Below, in pieces: positions 46,301 to 60,060 of a stretch of DNA of 64,000 nucleotides. This DNA is from Loripinus fragilis. Its lineage: Eukaryota > Mollusca > Bivalvia > Lucinida > Lucinidae. How positions within the stretch are numbered: position 1 is the stretch's first letter; every line of letters starts with the position of its first letter. The notes below the pieces were generated by a model, which made no database searches, was not told the origin of the DNA, and worked only from the letters and a program-made list of their open reading frames with translations. A program made the translations under genes and the position numbers. The stretch lies in NCBI GenBank assembly GCA_964019695.1, contig OZ026524.1, positions 23,333,656-23,397,655 on the forward strand. The letters run 5' to 3'.

Positions 46301-47979
46301 AAACATTCTGGAATATATGATCAATCAAGTCCTATTCTAGAAAGTTGTTCGCTCAAGGTCCTGATTATCGAAGTATAATCCTTAAGAAGTGTCTACAATG
46401 CTAACAATGCAGGGGAGCTTTTCCAACTTATTAACAGCCATGTGTCTGTTTCTAAAGTATAAAAATGGTAATTTAGAATAAATGTTGTCCTGTTTCATTG
46501 CTTCACAAACGTGTAGAACCAGGCAATACAATGATTAAAGTAATGATCTTTATATTTTTGCTATATACGTTACCAACATAAATAATACTCTTTTTCGCCA
46601 AAGCGGACACGCTGTTGATACTAAAATATTTCAACCCCAAGGATAGCTAAGGCGTATTCTTAATCAGAGACAGAAATCATCACGATTTCCACAAACTTAG
46701 TTTTGTTTCATATGACACCGATAAAGGTATCTTTAATGTTTCACTTCTTGATTAGGAATTCTGCTTGAAATATCTTACATTTTTTTAGAGTTCTAAGGTT
46801 TATTTTGTGCCTTACTGTTTTAAATATAGCTGCTATAACGAATAACTGTTTATAAATGCATATATTTGATGGCTTTTACAATGTGTGATGGATCTGACTA
46901 TGTTACTGCATGCTTTTTTTTTGTTCATTGATCTGTTGTCGGTGAAAGAAAATGTCTTGTATATGTCATTTAACACCAATTAATGCATAAAAGGAAGCAA
47001 ATACATGGTAGTGGCACAGGTTTTAAAGAATCATTTAAGCTTTTTGAAACAATTAAGTTATGAATAATAAATAGGTATCAATTATCCTATTTACATGATT
47101 CCTAAAGCATATACTTAATGGCATTTATGTGCTTTATTTTCAATTTTTCCCCTTTAAACCTAATATGATTTTGTTGATGTTGCATCTCATTCATATTAAA
47201 TGTTTAAAAAAACAATATTTCCAATTTAATTTTGAGCACTAAGATGGTAGTCAATTTCATTTTCACCTACTAGCTGTTTGAACGCATATACACATACCAT
47301 TGCACAAAAATATTGTTTTAAAAGAAAGTAACATATATAACAGAACTTCCAGGTGCCTAAACTAATATCATTATTCTGCTTTTAAGCTGCATATAATTAA
47401 AATATCAATCATAACGATATGTAAGAAATTGATGCAAATGATAATAACACTATACTAGGAGTTTCCTTACTATCTAATGGTAACGTATTAGACTTGGCTA
47501 TAGCATGGTAAATGAACATGTTCATCAAAAGCTAACAGACATTTTTATAATATATAAAGTAGCTAAGAAAAACTTAATGTACAAAAATCTCCCTTCACAA
47601 GTCTTTTGGCAACCCATGGCCAAGTAAACAATAGTAATATATTTGAATGTAAGTAACGTATATAACAATTACGTAAGTGTAAGTCATTAAAACTTATTGT
47701 CACTTTGGTGCTTTTAATTAAGTTACTGTAAAGCAATAAGTAGATAGGAAACGTGACTTATCTGGTCTAAATAACTTTTCGTTTCAGTAATGTAGCGAAT
47801 AGCCTACTTCATGAAGCCCACATGAGGGTAGCTATGGTTACCCCATAATTAAACATCTTTTGCAAGACTCAAAATTTGTGCAATATCTGTTTTCACACTC
47901 CTGAAACACCATACTAACTGATGATATAGTCTAAAATTCTGCTACTTTCCGGCCACTTTTTTCCAATTTTTGAATCTCT
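43391..47979. other. Intergenic, strongly AT-rich, no gene seen
   Basis: No conserved reading frame or RNA gene recognised. Apart from repeat copy C at 44760-44935, only scattered low-complexity AT sequence and recurring TACGTTAC words. Confidence 0.6.
44760..44935. repeat. Dispersed repeat copy C
   Basis: GAGAGCTGGTTGATGCACTT, GTGTTCCGTGTCCCTTCCTT, AGTCTGTGATTGTGACATTT, CCTAGTCATGTTCAC. Clearly related to copies A and B. The minus-strand 81-residue frame over it is not supported as a gene. Confidence 0.7.
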
Positions 47980-48430
47980 GGCTCCCCTACTAATTATGCA
48001 AATATGATAACTTGCATATTTGACCATGGAATGAAAGGCCTATGTCTTAGCTTTAATTTAGTACAGATTCTAGCAATCTACGGCTAAAAGCAGCTGAGAT
48101 ATTATTAATCTTGTACATATACACCCATTCGTGAATCACATTTTTAGTGTTTTCATAAATATTTATGAATGTGCAAATTAGATAATTAGATAATTTGCAT
48201 ATGCAACAAGGGGATAATAGGCCTATGTCTAAGGTTTAATTTAGTATTAAGTTTAGTAGTCTAGGATAAATAACAGCTGAGATATGAGTACTTTTGTAGG
48301 CATACCCCAATTCTCAAATCTGCTATGGGTTGCCATGGTAACCATGCATTTTCACATAGTCCATACCATTTTTTAGGACACCCTCGTTTCGCATTGAACA
48401 ATTTGGCACCCATGAAAATTGTCCTGGGGG
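47980..48430. repeat. Second set of the octamer-containing repeat
   Basis: TTATGCAAATATGATAACTT, TATTTATGAATGTGCAAATT, then GCCATGGTAACCATGCATTT and CACATAGTCCATACCA. Related to 42600-43110. Confidence 0.7.
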
Positions 48431-51400
48431 TGCAAGGTAACCTAAATTGGATGCCGGGGTAATTGCTTTGATAAAGTAAAACCAGAAGGCACTGACAGAT
48501 AAAGCGAAACACCCCATACTAGAACGACATATAATTTGAAAACAGACGGGAAAGCAGATGCTTTGATCAATCAAGGTGTTTACATACCCTTAGTTACATC
48601 ATACAAATAGTTTATTATTCAAACTGTCCGCGTGCATAGCTTAACTAGAGATGTGAGTGGCAGCTATCTAACTTCAATAAAGCGTGGATGACGTAACAGA
48701 CATTGAATACGTATGAATATTAACTTTTTCTGACCAGAATTGTCTGACCAGGCATAACTTGGAACGTATTGAGGGGTGAAACTGGACCCGGCGGTCAAAA
48801 TATATTTCGTCATACAGATGTGTTGGTAAATGATAAGCTTTTTTATGAACGCCAATACTTGTACGTTTTAAGACAATAAATAAAGATAATTCTTACTTTT
48901 ATAAAAACACTCGGTTATCTTTTAACATGGGTTCTGTATCACCTTAATGTTAAGTTAAAATAGTTGTAATCGCCATCCAGCTTTTTTATTTTAATTGTTA
49001 CTCACGACATCAAGCTTTTTAGGAACTTATTTGTTTTCCCAAGCTGTGACAAGATACTGAATGATATAGGAATTCGATTTTTATTTTTTATTGTTTACTA
49101 AAAAATCTGGCATTTGCAATCTCATTTTTTTTATTTCATAGACTTTTATATAACCTTTTAGAAATAAAAAAAAATGGGGGTCACCAGACTAATTTTCTTT
49201 CAGGACAGCAAAATTTACCCTTACCCCACATATTTTGAGGATAATTCAATATAAAACGTTATGAAATGTTCTTTTTGTCATTTATAACAATTTATATTAC
49301 TTGTAGGAAGTAATTCATTATCATAAAGCTGAAAAGAAGAAGAAAATAATGTATAATAGGTGCCCACCCAGGAATCAACCCTGGTCCGCTGGTTAAAGAG
49401 TCTGACGCACTTACCACTAGGCTACGAGGTCAGAATGTGAGCCACCCAAATTAACCATTGGACACACAATCTAAGCACCGGCCGTATTCATTGTAACATA
49501 CAGGGTATAAACTTGATAATTTTGTATATTGTTTGATTTCGCCAGATCTATTTATCAGTATTTGGTGCTGAGAGGATCATTTATAATAACCGGTCAATAG
49601 ATATTTCGGACACATTTTAGTTATTTTATTTTGTCAAGAATATGCGGAAATATCCATCTGACGTAAGCGTATCTGAAAACTGTATTAATGCGAATTAGCA
49701 AATGGTCTAAAGACGGTACCCAGACAACGTTCCTCGTTTCCCTACGCAGGAATGGTGCGCCTGGACAATACCCGAAATTGCCCTTAATAAAATCAGACGT
49801 TAGAATTAGTCATAAACAAGACATTTTATTCCCCAACCACATATTTCTTTTTATAAATCGCCGTAAACATTTTCTGTGATGCTCTTTTCACAACCTGTAA
49901 ACAGTATTGGTAGAGTCTTCATTTTGTGCTGGCTTACACCAATGTACACTCTGATTTGGGTCATCAAAGTTTCATGTGATCAAGTCTTCACTGAGCAGCA
50001 TTGCGTGCGATGAGACGCTTTTTAAAACAAAATTAAATTGACCTAGCTTACGAGATTTGATACTTATCACATCAGCGAGCAATCGAAGCTCATGCAAATC
50101 TGTGCATGCATGCGCGTATGTGTGACAACACTGTGGGATGTGCGTCTGACTGGCAAACAGGCTATCACAGGTTCGCTCTACAAGTCCAGCATCGTTCTAA
50201 CGTTGAAATTGATCATGAAATATTTTTGTCCACATCTATGTCTAAATAACTATTGTAAATAAAAATTAAAAAAAACACACACCGAATTTTGAACAATAAA
50301 ATTATTCCTGTAAAGAATATAATAGGTATATATGACCCTTAAGAAGAGATTGGAAGAACCTAGTGTGATTTCAGTGAGCTCTCAAGTGTATATTTACGAC
50401 ACAAACTTTTGATGCAAAAGTTACTTTATTGCTGTATAATTGCCCCATTAAGTTAAACCAATCCGTTTCCTTCCCTTACTATTCCATACTCCTTGATCAA
50501 CTAATCCGCGGTTTGGCCTAAATAATACAAACCAATCCGAGTTATGACGATTTGGCCTATGCTTTAATTTTATTTGAATGGTCCATATGTGTGGTTCCAT
50601 ACTTTGGTGGTTGTTAAGATAACTATATCAAAGTGATTCAAAGTGCTTTATCGCACTGTATAACGTATCATAGATTCAAAAATGCAATGTTTTATTATCG
50701 CGACCCGATTCAAGAAATTTATGTCCAAAGGAGCGCTCAAATTATGAAGGGCTGTGAGTCATACGACGAGCAGTTCTGACTGGGAAAATCCAAAATTTTC
50801 ATAAGAAACAATTAAGTTTAATGTTGTTAACTGCAATACACTTCTGAGGGTCAAACGAGTGGTAAAAACCCTTAAAATTACCTGCTGGTATCACGCGATG
50901 TAGTGGTCGTCGCAATATTGAAACTCAGTCTAATCATGCTTCCTTTTGGGGCCTACATTACCAATCAGAGCACATTCGTATGAGTTAGACAACAGTGTGT
51001 TTACCCTGGCAGTTAATACTTAAAATTTAATGGTGAAATGGAAATTAAGAATTATTCTGATAACCAAGATGGCCATCGGTCATCTTAGGAAGGAATTATC
51101 TGTACGACATCTACGCCCTCCACTGTGCTCCAAATCAATTTCCTCAATGCAAAGGCGGATTGAGTTTTTCGGAAAATAAGTGGAAACCATCAAGACATCG
51201 TGCAGAAGTAGAAATGCTGAAGACAATCTGACCTGATAGTCACCCTGGGAAAATCTAACATTCAATGATCAACCTGATCCAGGTACACTTGAGCCTTTAT
51301 TCTCGTTTGGCATTTACCTTGCTGTAATTCGGCCTAATATGACCCAAAGGTTACTAAGTTGGATGTATTTGAAAATGTAAACGGACCGACGTAGATGGAC

Positions 51401-52600
51401 GCCTTGCCAAACTAAAGCTCATCTGGGCTCTTTGTCCAAAAGAACTATGCATGAAGCGTGTTTGTTGTTAAGCATTTCAAGACGAAATCAAAACACAGCC
51501 AGCTACCTTAGGATTGACCACAACATAGGCAATATCATATGCGAGGGGATCTGTTGTTCTCTAATCATTAAAAATTTAACCCATTGTTCACTCTCATTGA
51601 AATTTTCGCGTATTCATTAAAATGAGTTCCATTATGCTTTAAACATTTTGACATTTTTTATACAAAATTTACCAATTATTATTAAATTGATACCCCCAAG
51701 GCAGGGGTTTTCCCTACCCCTGTTTTTATATCTCAGGACACCAGGGTTGGTTCTTTTCTGATTGCTCTCCAACTTTCCAATTTTTGAGTCATATTTGGTT
51801 GATTCTTTATTTTTCTAAACTTATTATTCAGTATTTTTCTGCTATTCTCTAAAGAGAGAATTATTTTTTTTATATTTTGGGACCTCATTATTCATCATTC
51901 AATTTTTGCTCTTCATTCTCTAATTATTATAAATTTAGGCCAATTACCATTATTCTCTAAACCCCACACAGGCCCTCATATACAAATATCAATGTTAAGA
52001 AACGTTGTAGGAAATACTTTTTCAATATCTAGTGATTCAAACTTACCAGTGCGAGCTTTTTACCAGTTCTCCATTTACTTTCAACGAGCTTGGCACCACT
52101 GAATGAGTGAGCTCCATATCACATGGTATTCCGGGACATGTCTCTTGACATAAGAGAAACGGAATTAAAGTTTGAATGAGAATAACTAGGTGGTTAAACA
52201 TGTAACTAATTGCCATCTTTAAAAGTGTAGTTTAATATTTCAGACGTAGTGAATGATTTTAATCAAATAAATTCCTCAAAACTGTTATGTCGATCAATCG
52301 CATTTTGCACAAACTCATTCCGATACTTTTAAAATATACAACGACAAGGCTCAAATGAAACGTATACTTTGGTGTTCAAGTTACATGTCAAAATGAAATA
52401 ACGCTACGATGCACGACACATTTGGTCAACTTTTGTATGGCTTTAAACTTGAACTGTCATATTACTCTTTGTATGTTCTGATGGATTTTCCCATATGAAT
52501 AAATGCAATAAGGATGAGATTGTCTATTATATATTTAAAGGGGTCAAAGGTTGGAATTTCCTAGTTATGAAGTATTTAAGTCACTAAAAGATTGTGTTGA
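48431..52600. other. Intergenic, no gene seen
   Basis: Apart from the tRNA-like SINE head at 49362-49432 nothing is recognised. Several 60-80-residue frames lack any family signal or splice context. Confidence 0.55.
49362..49432 (-). mobile_element. tRNA-Lys-like SINE head or pseudo-tRNA
   Basis: On the minus strand: ACCTCGTAGCCTAGTGGTAA (A box), GTCAGACTCTTTAACCAGC (anticodon-arm-like), CAGGGTTGATTCCTGGGTGG (B box). The 5' strand does not pair with the 3' GGGCACC, so it is not a functional tRNA gene. Confidence 0.65.
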
Positions 52601-52780
52601 CTTTAGTAAAACGTGAAGACCAAGATGAAATGCAGGATTATGCTGCATTTTATCTGGGTCTTCACTGTTCACTGTACTCGTTTAGGTGTTTTCAAAATAC
52701 AAAAGGTTATAAGGATAATTTGCCATTTGAAATCCCGATGAGTATCAAAATATTCATGTAAATTTTACGTACGTGAGCAA

Positions 52781-55700
52781 ATTTACTTACTGTGTCATAT
52801 GAATGCATTTACTTACAGGAGTATTAATACTCCTGGAGTAAACTGGGGTAAGTGAAAGTATATTTACACCACCTCTGGAGGTCATGCAAAAGTGATATTT
52901 ACTTATAAGTAATTATACTCCATGAGCAAAGTATGTCGTGTCAACAGACCTCAGATTTACATATGTAAGGAAATGGATGTTTCTTGAATACTTGTGAACC
53001 CCTGCAAAATGGTCTTGAACTATTCTAGAATAGTTCTTCAATTTTATAGAACTGTTTTCTAGTAACTACTCTGGACTGTTCTAGAATGTTCATGGGACAG
53101 TTGTAGAACGTTATTATTGAAAAATATTTTGTTCTACAATTGTTTAAGCGAAGGTCACAAGATTTGTTTTAGAGAAGTTCTAGAGCTAGAAAAGTTCTAG
53201 AAGATACCTTTAGAACTATTTCTAAGCAGTTCCAAAAACAATCTAAATAATTGTTCTAGGATAATTCTAGAACAAACCTTAATACTTTTGCTGGAACTAT
53301 GGTTGAATATCTCTCATAAAAACGTTCTTTTAAATGTTTCTGAATTATTTTAGAACATTCTAGAATGGTTTTAGAATAGATCCAGAAATGTTTAAAAGGT
53401 TTGTATGAGCTGTTCGTGAACAAACATTTTAATTTTTCTAGAACAATTGTAGAACACCTCTCCAAAATTTGTCCTATATAACGTTCTATAAATGACCCTG
53501 AATTATACTAGAACATTTTAGAACAGTTTCAGAACGATTCCAGAATTGTTCTTGTGGATTGTTCTACAACATTTTTAAACAGTTCTGGAACAATTGTAGA
53601 ACACCTCCCATACACCCTTGACAAAATGTTCCATATAACATTCTATTAATATCCCTGACTTTTTCTGGTAGATATTTAGAATGGGGTTAGATAATTTCAG
53701 AAATATTCTATTAGTTTGTTCCAGAACTTTTCTAGAGCAAACACAAAGAACTTATCTAGATCTGTTCCATAAAAAGTTTGTTTAGCAACAGTTATAGAAC
53801 AAACCATTTCAACATTTCTGATATTGTTCTGAAACCATTATAAAATGTTCCGACCAGGTGACCCAGGATTGATTCCCATTGCTATGGTAATGGCCATGGT
53901 CAGAAATGCAATTAAGCAAGGCACGTTTTCCCTAGCCCTAGCAGATCACATAGTCTTAAAGGTATCTTCTAGAACTTTTCTAGTTCTAGAACTTCTCTAC
54001 TACAAATTTTATGGCCTTCCCTAGAACAATTGTATAACAAAATATTGTTCCCTAATAACGTTCTACAAATGTCCCATGAACATTCTAGAACGTTTCTAGA
54101 ACAGTTCTAGGATAGTTCTATAAAATTGAACACCTGATCTAGAATAGTTCCAGACCATTTTGCAGGGGTGCACAAATATTCAAGAAACACCCATTTGCTA
54201 ACATATCTGAGGTCTGTTCACATGACATATTTTGTTGCTCATGGAGTATAACTACTAATAAGTAAATATCACTTTTGCATGGCCTCTAGAGGTGGTGCAA
54301 ATATACTTTCACTTACCCCAATTTACACCAGGAGTATTAATACTCCTGTAAGTAAATGCGTTCATATGACACAGTAACTGAATTTGCTTACGCAAGTATC
54401 TTTACTGTGTGCATGTGAATGGGGCCCCATTCACATGCACAAAAACACCTGTAAGTATTTTGCTGTATGGAGCAAATATACACACGTAAGTAAAAGTATA
54501 TTTACTCTGCGTTCACAGGCTTATAGTGTCCACATACGTATTTTAAAAGGTACACAGACTTGTTGTACAGCAGACATGTACAGGCTGTTGATGACAGCTG
54601 CCATATTATTTGTGTACTGGTCTTGCACATGGGTTGTCCCATAAAAACTATTGGGACCAACGAACAATCTCATGATTGGTTGACTGATGTTGTTACAGTA
54701 GCATTTACTTACGATCAATGGTACAGAATAAAGGAAATTGGAATGAAGAACTAAAATTCAACAACTGTTCTGAATCAGATACATATCTTTGTTCTAGAAC
54801 TTTTGTCCAATACATGTCTATTTTATTACTCTGAAAGTGTTCTTGAAAAAGTCTAGAACATCTTACAACAATTCAAGAACCAATAGGTTCTAAAAATGTT
54901 CGAACGTACACAATGAGTTGAAAGGAATTTTCTAAAAATTGATTAAAAATAAGTTTCAGAACATTTCGCTTACTGTGTTAGAACACCTGAATTCTACAAA
55001 TCTGCTTATAATTTTCTAGGACATTTTTTTAACTTTTCAAGGGTAAAATATACTTTTACATTTACTCCTAAAATTACGTTCTAGAACTAGTTTAGTACTT
55101 TAACAAGTTCTACAAATGTTCAAAAATTACTCTGGAACATTTAAGAACATTTCAAGAACAAGCATGTGATAATCAGATGGTTAATTGGAAAAACATGGCT
55201 ACAAAAACTGGAGGGATTATAAAGGCTCTTGTGACACTTACTAGATGGCAAATTTGATATTATTACTAGAGGCAAGGTTTCGACTGCTGTTTTTTCGAGC
55301 AAATGTAAGACAATGTTTTTAAATGGGATAACAGGGTTAAAATAACTGAATGTATTCGGGCCAACAAGGGCCTCTGTTTGGTTTCTTCAATGATAATTCT
55401 TCTTCAGTTAACGTCTGTTTATCTATTGTGTCATCAGCATGAATATGGAAGACAATTTGGGATTACTTTTTCGGGTTTAATGCCATGTCAACAATATTTC
55501 AGACGTATCATGGAATGGTACTTCCCATGTAATCTGCTAGGGCTAGGGAAAATGTGCCTTGCTTAATTGCATTCCTGACCATTGCTTCTACCATAGCAAA
55601 AGTAATCAATCATGGGGCACCTGGTTGGAACAGTTTAGAATGACCATTCCGCTGTGGTTATTAAACAAACTTTTTATGGAAACTTTCTAGAAAAATTAAA

Positions 55701-57070
55701 TTCTTGATGCTTGCTCTAGAAAAGTTCTATAACAGACTATTTGAATATTTCTGAATTTATTCAAAGTTAGTAAGGGTGCAAAGATCAGGAATCGATACAA
55801 TCAAGTACCACACCTGACCCAGACCACGCTCTAAATATCTACTAGAAAAATTCTGGGATATTAATAGAATGTTATATGGGACAATTTTTTGTGGGGGGGT
55901 ATGGGAGGTGTTCTACAACTGTTCCAGAACAGTCAATGTTTTTTTTAGAAATGTTGTAAAACGAACCACTAGAACATTTCTGGAATCGTTCTGAAACTGT
56001 TCTAAAATATTCTAGTATGATTCAGAAACAGTTTTAGAATGTAATATGGGACAAATTTTGGAGAGGTGTCCTATAGTTGTTCTAGAAAAATTAAAATTTC
56101 TGTTCTAGAATAGCTCTTACAAACCTTTTAAACATTTCTAGAACTATTTTAAAACCATTTGTAAATGGTCTGGAATAATTCAGAAACATTCATAGAACGT
56201 AATATGGGACATTTTTATAAGAGATATTCTACAATAGTTCCAGAAAAATTCTTAAGGTTTCTTCTAGAATACATCTAGAACAAGTCTATAGATTTTTTTC
56301 TCGAACTGCTTAGAAATAGTTCTAAAGGTATCTGCTAGAACTTTTCTAGTTCTAGAACTTTTCTACAACAAATCTTATGACCTTCGCTAGAACAATTGTA
56401 GAACAAAATATTGTTCCATATAACGTTCTACAACTGTCCCATAAACATTCTAGAACATTTCTAGAACAGTTTCAGAGTAGTTCTAGAACACAGTTCTATA
56501 AAAATGTGGAACTATTCTAGAATAGTTTCGGACCATATTGAAGGGGTGCACAAGTATTCAAGAAACATCAATTTGCTTACATATGTAAATCTGCGGTCTG
56601 TTCACATGGCATACTTTGCTCGTGGAGTATAATTACTTATAAGTAAATATACTTTTGCATGACCTCCAGAGGTGGTGCAAATTAACTTTTACTTACACCA
56701 GTTTACTCCAGGAGTATTAATACTCACGTAAGTAAATGCGTTCACATGACACCGTAAGTAAACTTGCCTATGTAAGTATCTTTACTTATGTAAGTAAATG
56801 TGTGCATGTGAATGGGGCCTAAGGTTCCATTCACATGCACAAAATTTACACCTGTAAGTATTTTGCGATATGGAACAAAGATACACACGTAAGTAAACGT
56901 ATATTTACTCTGTGTTCACATGCTAATAGTGTCTGCATAAGTATTTTATGAGGTGCACTACTTGTTACAGGCCAGTTGTATTCTGAAAGCAGACACATTC
57001 AGATTGTTTATCGAAATCCAGAGGTAGCAGCTGCGATAATAGTTGTGCACTGGTCTTGTACTAGGAGATG
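52781..57070. repeat. 4.3-kb inverted-repeat complex rich in TTCTAGAA
   Basis: Segment 52781-53955 is inverted at about 55520-56800. A partial inverted copy also lies at 53955-54400, folding on 52781-53230. The ends share GTAAGTAAATGCGTTCA, a GGAGTATTAATACTCC palindrome and CCTCTGGAGGT. After each right arm a direct copy of ATTCACATGCACAAAA ... CTGTAAGTATTTTGC ... GTGTTCACA follows (54420-54640, 56825-57060). A further fragment is at 58430-58515. The interior is dominated by GTTCTAGAAC-like words. No coding sequence. Type of element unknown. Confidence 0.82.
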
Positions 57071-57689
57071 ATTCATTGATTATGCAAACCAAACATCCAT
57101 GTATCTCGATCCACATTAAAATCAAGGGTGAGAATGGTACCGTGAAACTATTTTAAGCCCTCCAGTCATTTTCTAAGGCTGTGCTTCTTTTGTGGATCAA
57201 TTTTGTTATTTGTCTGCCATACTGCTATGTCTGTTTCTTACAGCCTTGAGGTCACCTGTTGGGAAGGAGCTAACCTCTTGGCTCTCTTGTATGTGATGTT
57301 TTCTTCTGTTTTGTCACTTTCCCATATAATGTACTTGATCAAGTGTGGTACTTGATTGTATAAATTCCTGATCTTTGCATTCTTTCTTGCTTTGTCTCAT
57401 GAAAAACTATTTGAACGAAAGAGCGATCCTGTGTGTGATGAACTGATGTTGTTTTAAGGGACATTTACTGACGACCATTGGATGGAAAATAAGGAAATTA
57501 GATTAAAGAGCTAAACGCGCTGTTGATGAAATCATGCTATGCCAAAGTAGGTAAGAATTAAAGCAGTTTTTCAGAGGGAAACTATGTCTCCCCCACTTAG
57601 ATTGTATCTCCTAGCATGCTTTCCTTTCCAAAATTCTAATCAGCTCATTATTGTTATCATTTATTTAAAGAGATAGCATGCTGAAACAC

Positions 57690-58375
57690 AATTTTAGTCA
57701 AAATTTGAAGTTACAAACTGCTGGTCTGACCTTAAAATAAGGGCAATGCCACCAAAGTCTGATGACTCTTTCTCCCTCAAAACAAAGTATCTATGCAAGT
57801 TTGATGAAAATCCATTCACAGGTTCATTAGATACAGGTTAAAAATACTGATTTTTACAGTCTTTAAAGGATGGTGGCTTTGAAAAGTAGGCCATGGTCAC
57901 CAAAATCTTATCAACTCTTCATTTTGCCACAATGATACATATAGTTAAGCCAGAATACCTTGTTTGGTTCAAAAGATACATGTAACAGGTGGTCATCCTA
58001 TTAATTCTTTTTATCAAAATCTCACAAATCAAAAGTGCTGACGAGACCTCTAAAAGCCAGGTCAAGGCTATCAAAATCTAATCAACTCTTTCCGCCCTCC
58101 CAACACTTTATCGGTGCAAGGTTAACCAGAATCCAGCCACTGGTTCAGAAGATAGTGACAAGTATGAAACAGGCTAAAATTTGCAGTCTTAAAAGAATGG
58201 TGACCTTCACAATCACCAAATAAGGTCAAGGCCACCAAAATCTAACCAACACTTCCCCCTCTCAGCAATGTATGTATGTATGCAAGTTTGGTCAAATCCA
58301 TTCCTTGGATCAGAAAATAATGAACGAAAACGAAGCTATACAGACGCCAGCACGGACGCAGACGGGAACCGCATT
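57690..58375 (+). repeat. About 150-bp repeat block, bivalve-type
   Basis: Four to five degenerate units: CACCAAAATCTNATCAACTC-type phrase, then TTTGCCACAATGATACAT or CCCTCCCAACACTTTATC, GCAAGTTTGATGAAAATCCA, TTCACAGGTTCA. It ends with GACGCCAGCACGGACGCAGA. Comparable blocks are common in bivalve intergenic DNA (from memory). Confidence 0.7.
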
Positions 58376-58525
58376 AATACAAATATGTCCCCCACCCTTG
58401 GATTGGAGTGTGGGTATAAACATCAATTTGCTTATATTTTTAAATCTGGGGGCATGTTCACATGACATATTTACTTATAAGTTTGCTCATGGAGTATAAT
58501 TACTTACAAGTAAAATAATATGTAT

Positions 58526-58650
58526 TATTGAATTTATTAAACTCGTTGCGTAAAAAAGTGATAAAATGCTCGGCAAACCTCGCATTTTATCTCTTTTCCC
58601 CAACTCGTTTAATAAATTCAATAAAACATGAGCGCTCATGTAAGATCCTC
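58526..58650. mobile_element. Short palindromic MITE (copy of 34200-34345)
   Basis: ATTGAATTTATTAAACTCGT, GATAAAATGCTCGGCAAACC, inverse, TTTAATAAATTCAATAAAAC. About 125 bp. Confidence 0.82.
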
Positions 58651-60060
58651 TATATATAGGAATATGTTGAAAGCTGACAATGTCCCTAGTGACACCTGAG
58701 GCGGGGCCATTTTTGGCCCCAGGGGCATAATTTGAATACACTTTGTACACACCCAGGGAGCGGAAGTGACCGGACAATTGCGAGTGTACGGCAAAATACG
58801 GCACTTGCGACGTTGTACATTGGAGGATCAGTCACTTGCTCTCAAAAGAAAACACAGGGTGCATAAATATGTCAACACAACAAACATTTGTGTATCTGTA
58901 ATGAATTTATTCATACTCACGTAAGTACCCAGATAATTATTCTGTACATAGGTAATATTAAAACTGATATATGTCATCGTTCTCTTAAAAATAATGACAC
59001 TGATCAATCCATTGTTGCTTCGTTTCCATGTGATCACTTTGTAAAGTTGGAATGAAATATAGCATAACAATAAAGTTTTTACGTTCTTCTTATTTATCTA
59101 CTTTCTACAATTACATATCCTGTTTATTCTTGAATAAAAGTTGCTGAAAGAGTGTTAACTGGAATAATATGTGATGACTTGTCATGCCACATTTTTACAC
59201 CATGTGAACGGGCACTTGGCAGTCAACTGAACGGGTGCTTGTGATCTTGGCTGTCTGTATTGAAAGAGCACTTGCCATCATTAACACTTTTAGTTGAAAT
59301 GATTATTACTATATTTTGGTACCAATTTGTTTTTCCAAACAACAAACAGTCTTGATATCGTTAATATTACATGCTTTGAAGTAAATATAAAACAAAAAAG
59401 TGTTTATTCAACATGAATTCATTTAGTACTGGTTTGTTTTAATAATGCTCCCTGATAGGAGTCAAAGCATACATTTTACCCACCGAGTACTATAGTACAA
59501 CCGGCAGTGTGTACAGTCCAGCCTTTTGGAGTTTGTGTTTTTGATTTCCAAACTTTATTATTATCCTTTAAATGAGATGGTCATTAAACCTTTTGTTTTA
59601 CATACTCTGCTTATTCATTGATTTCAGCAGGACAGTAATCAGCTTCTGGAGGATACTTATAGTACTTATAATACTTGAAGAACAATGAATAAAATAAATA
59701 CTACATGGTTGTCGACATTTTCTTGGCTCCAGACGACGATATTCTGTTCTCTGTGCAGAGCAGGACACGCCGTTTTGAGACTGCCAGTAAAAGCTAAGGG
59801 AGGTAATCATTGCAAGTACATTTTGCAAGGCTATGCTCGGTTATTTACCTTTGTTACCTACAGCCTTATTGATGTTATGAAACTTTTCTAATCTGCTCCC
59901 CAAAAAGCTTAGGGAAAATTGTCCTCGCACATTTCGTCTCCTTGTTAGTACTCCTCAAATGTATAAATTAACACATGAAAATTCTAATAAAATAAAATTC
60001 AGAATAAAGTGAAGATAGCCATGACAGTATTTGACATTAAGCAATTACATGTTCCTTTCC
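58651..60060. other. Intergenic, no gene seen
   Basis: Short frames only (for example 59685-59891 and its antisense shadow). No recognised family. Confidence 0.5.

Noticed and set aside
49362..49432. Functional tRNA-Lys gene on the minus strand
   Set aside because: A and B boxes are present, but the acceptor stem does not pair and the D/anticodon arms are distorted, so it is a SINE head or pseudo-tRNA.
58268..58499. Two overlapping 65-75-residue frames
   Set aside because: They cover the end of a repeat block and a fragment of the TTCTAGAA complex.
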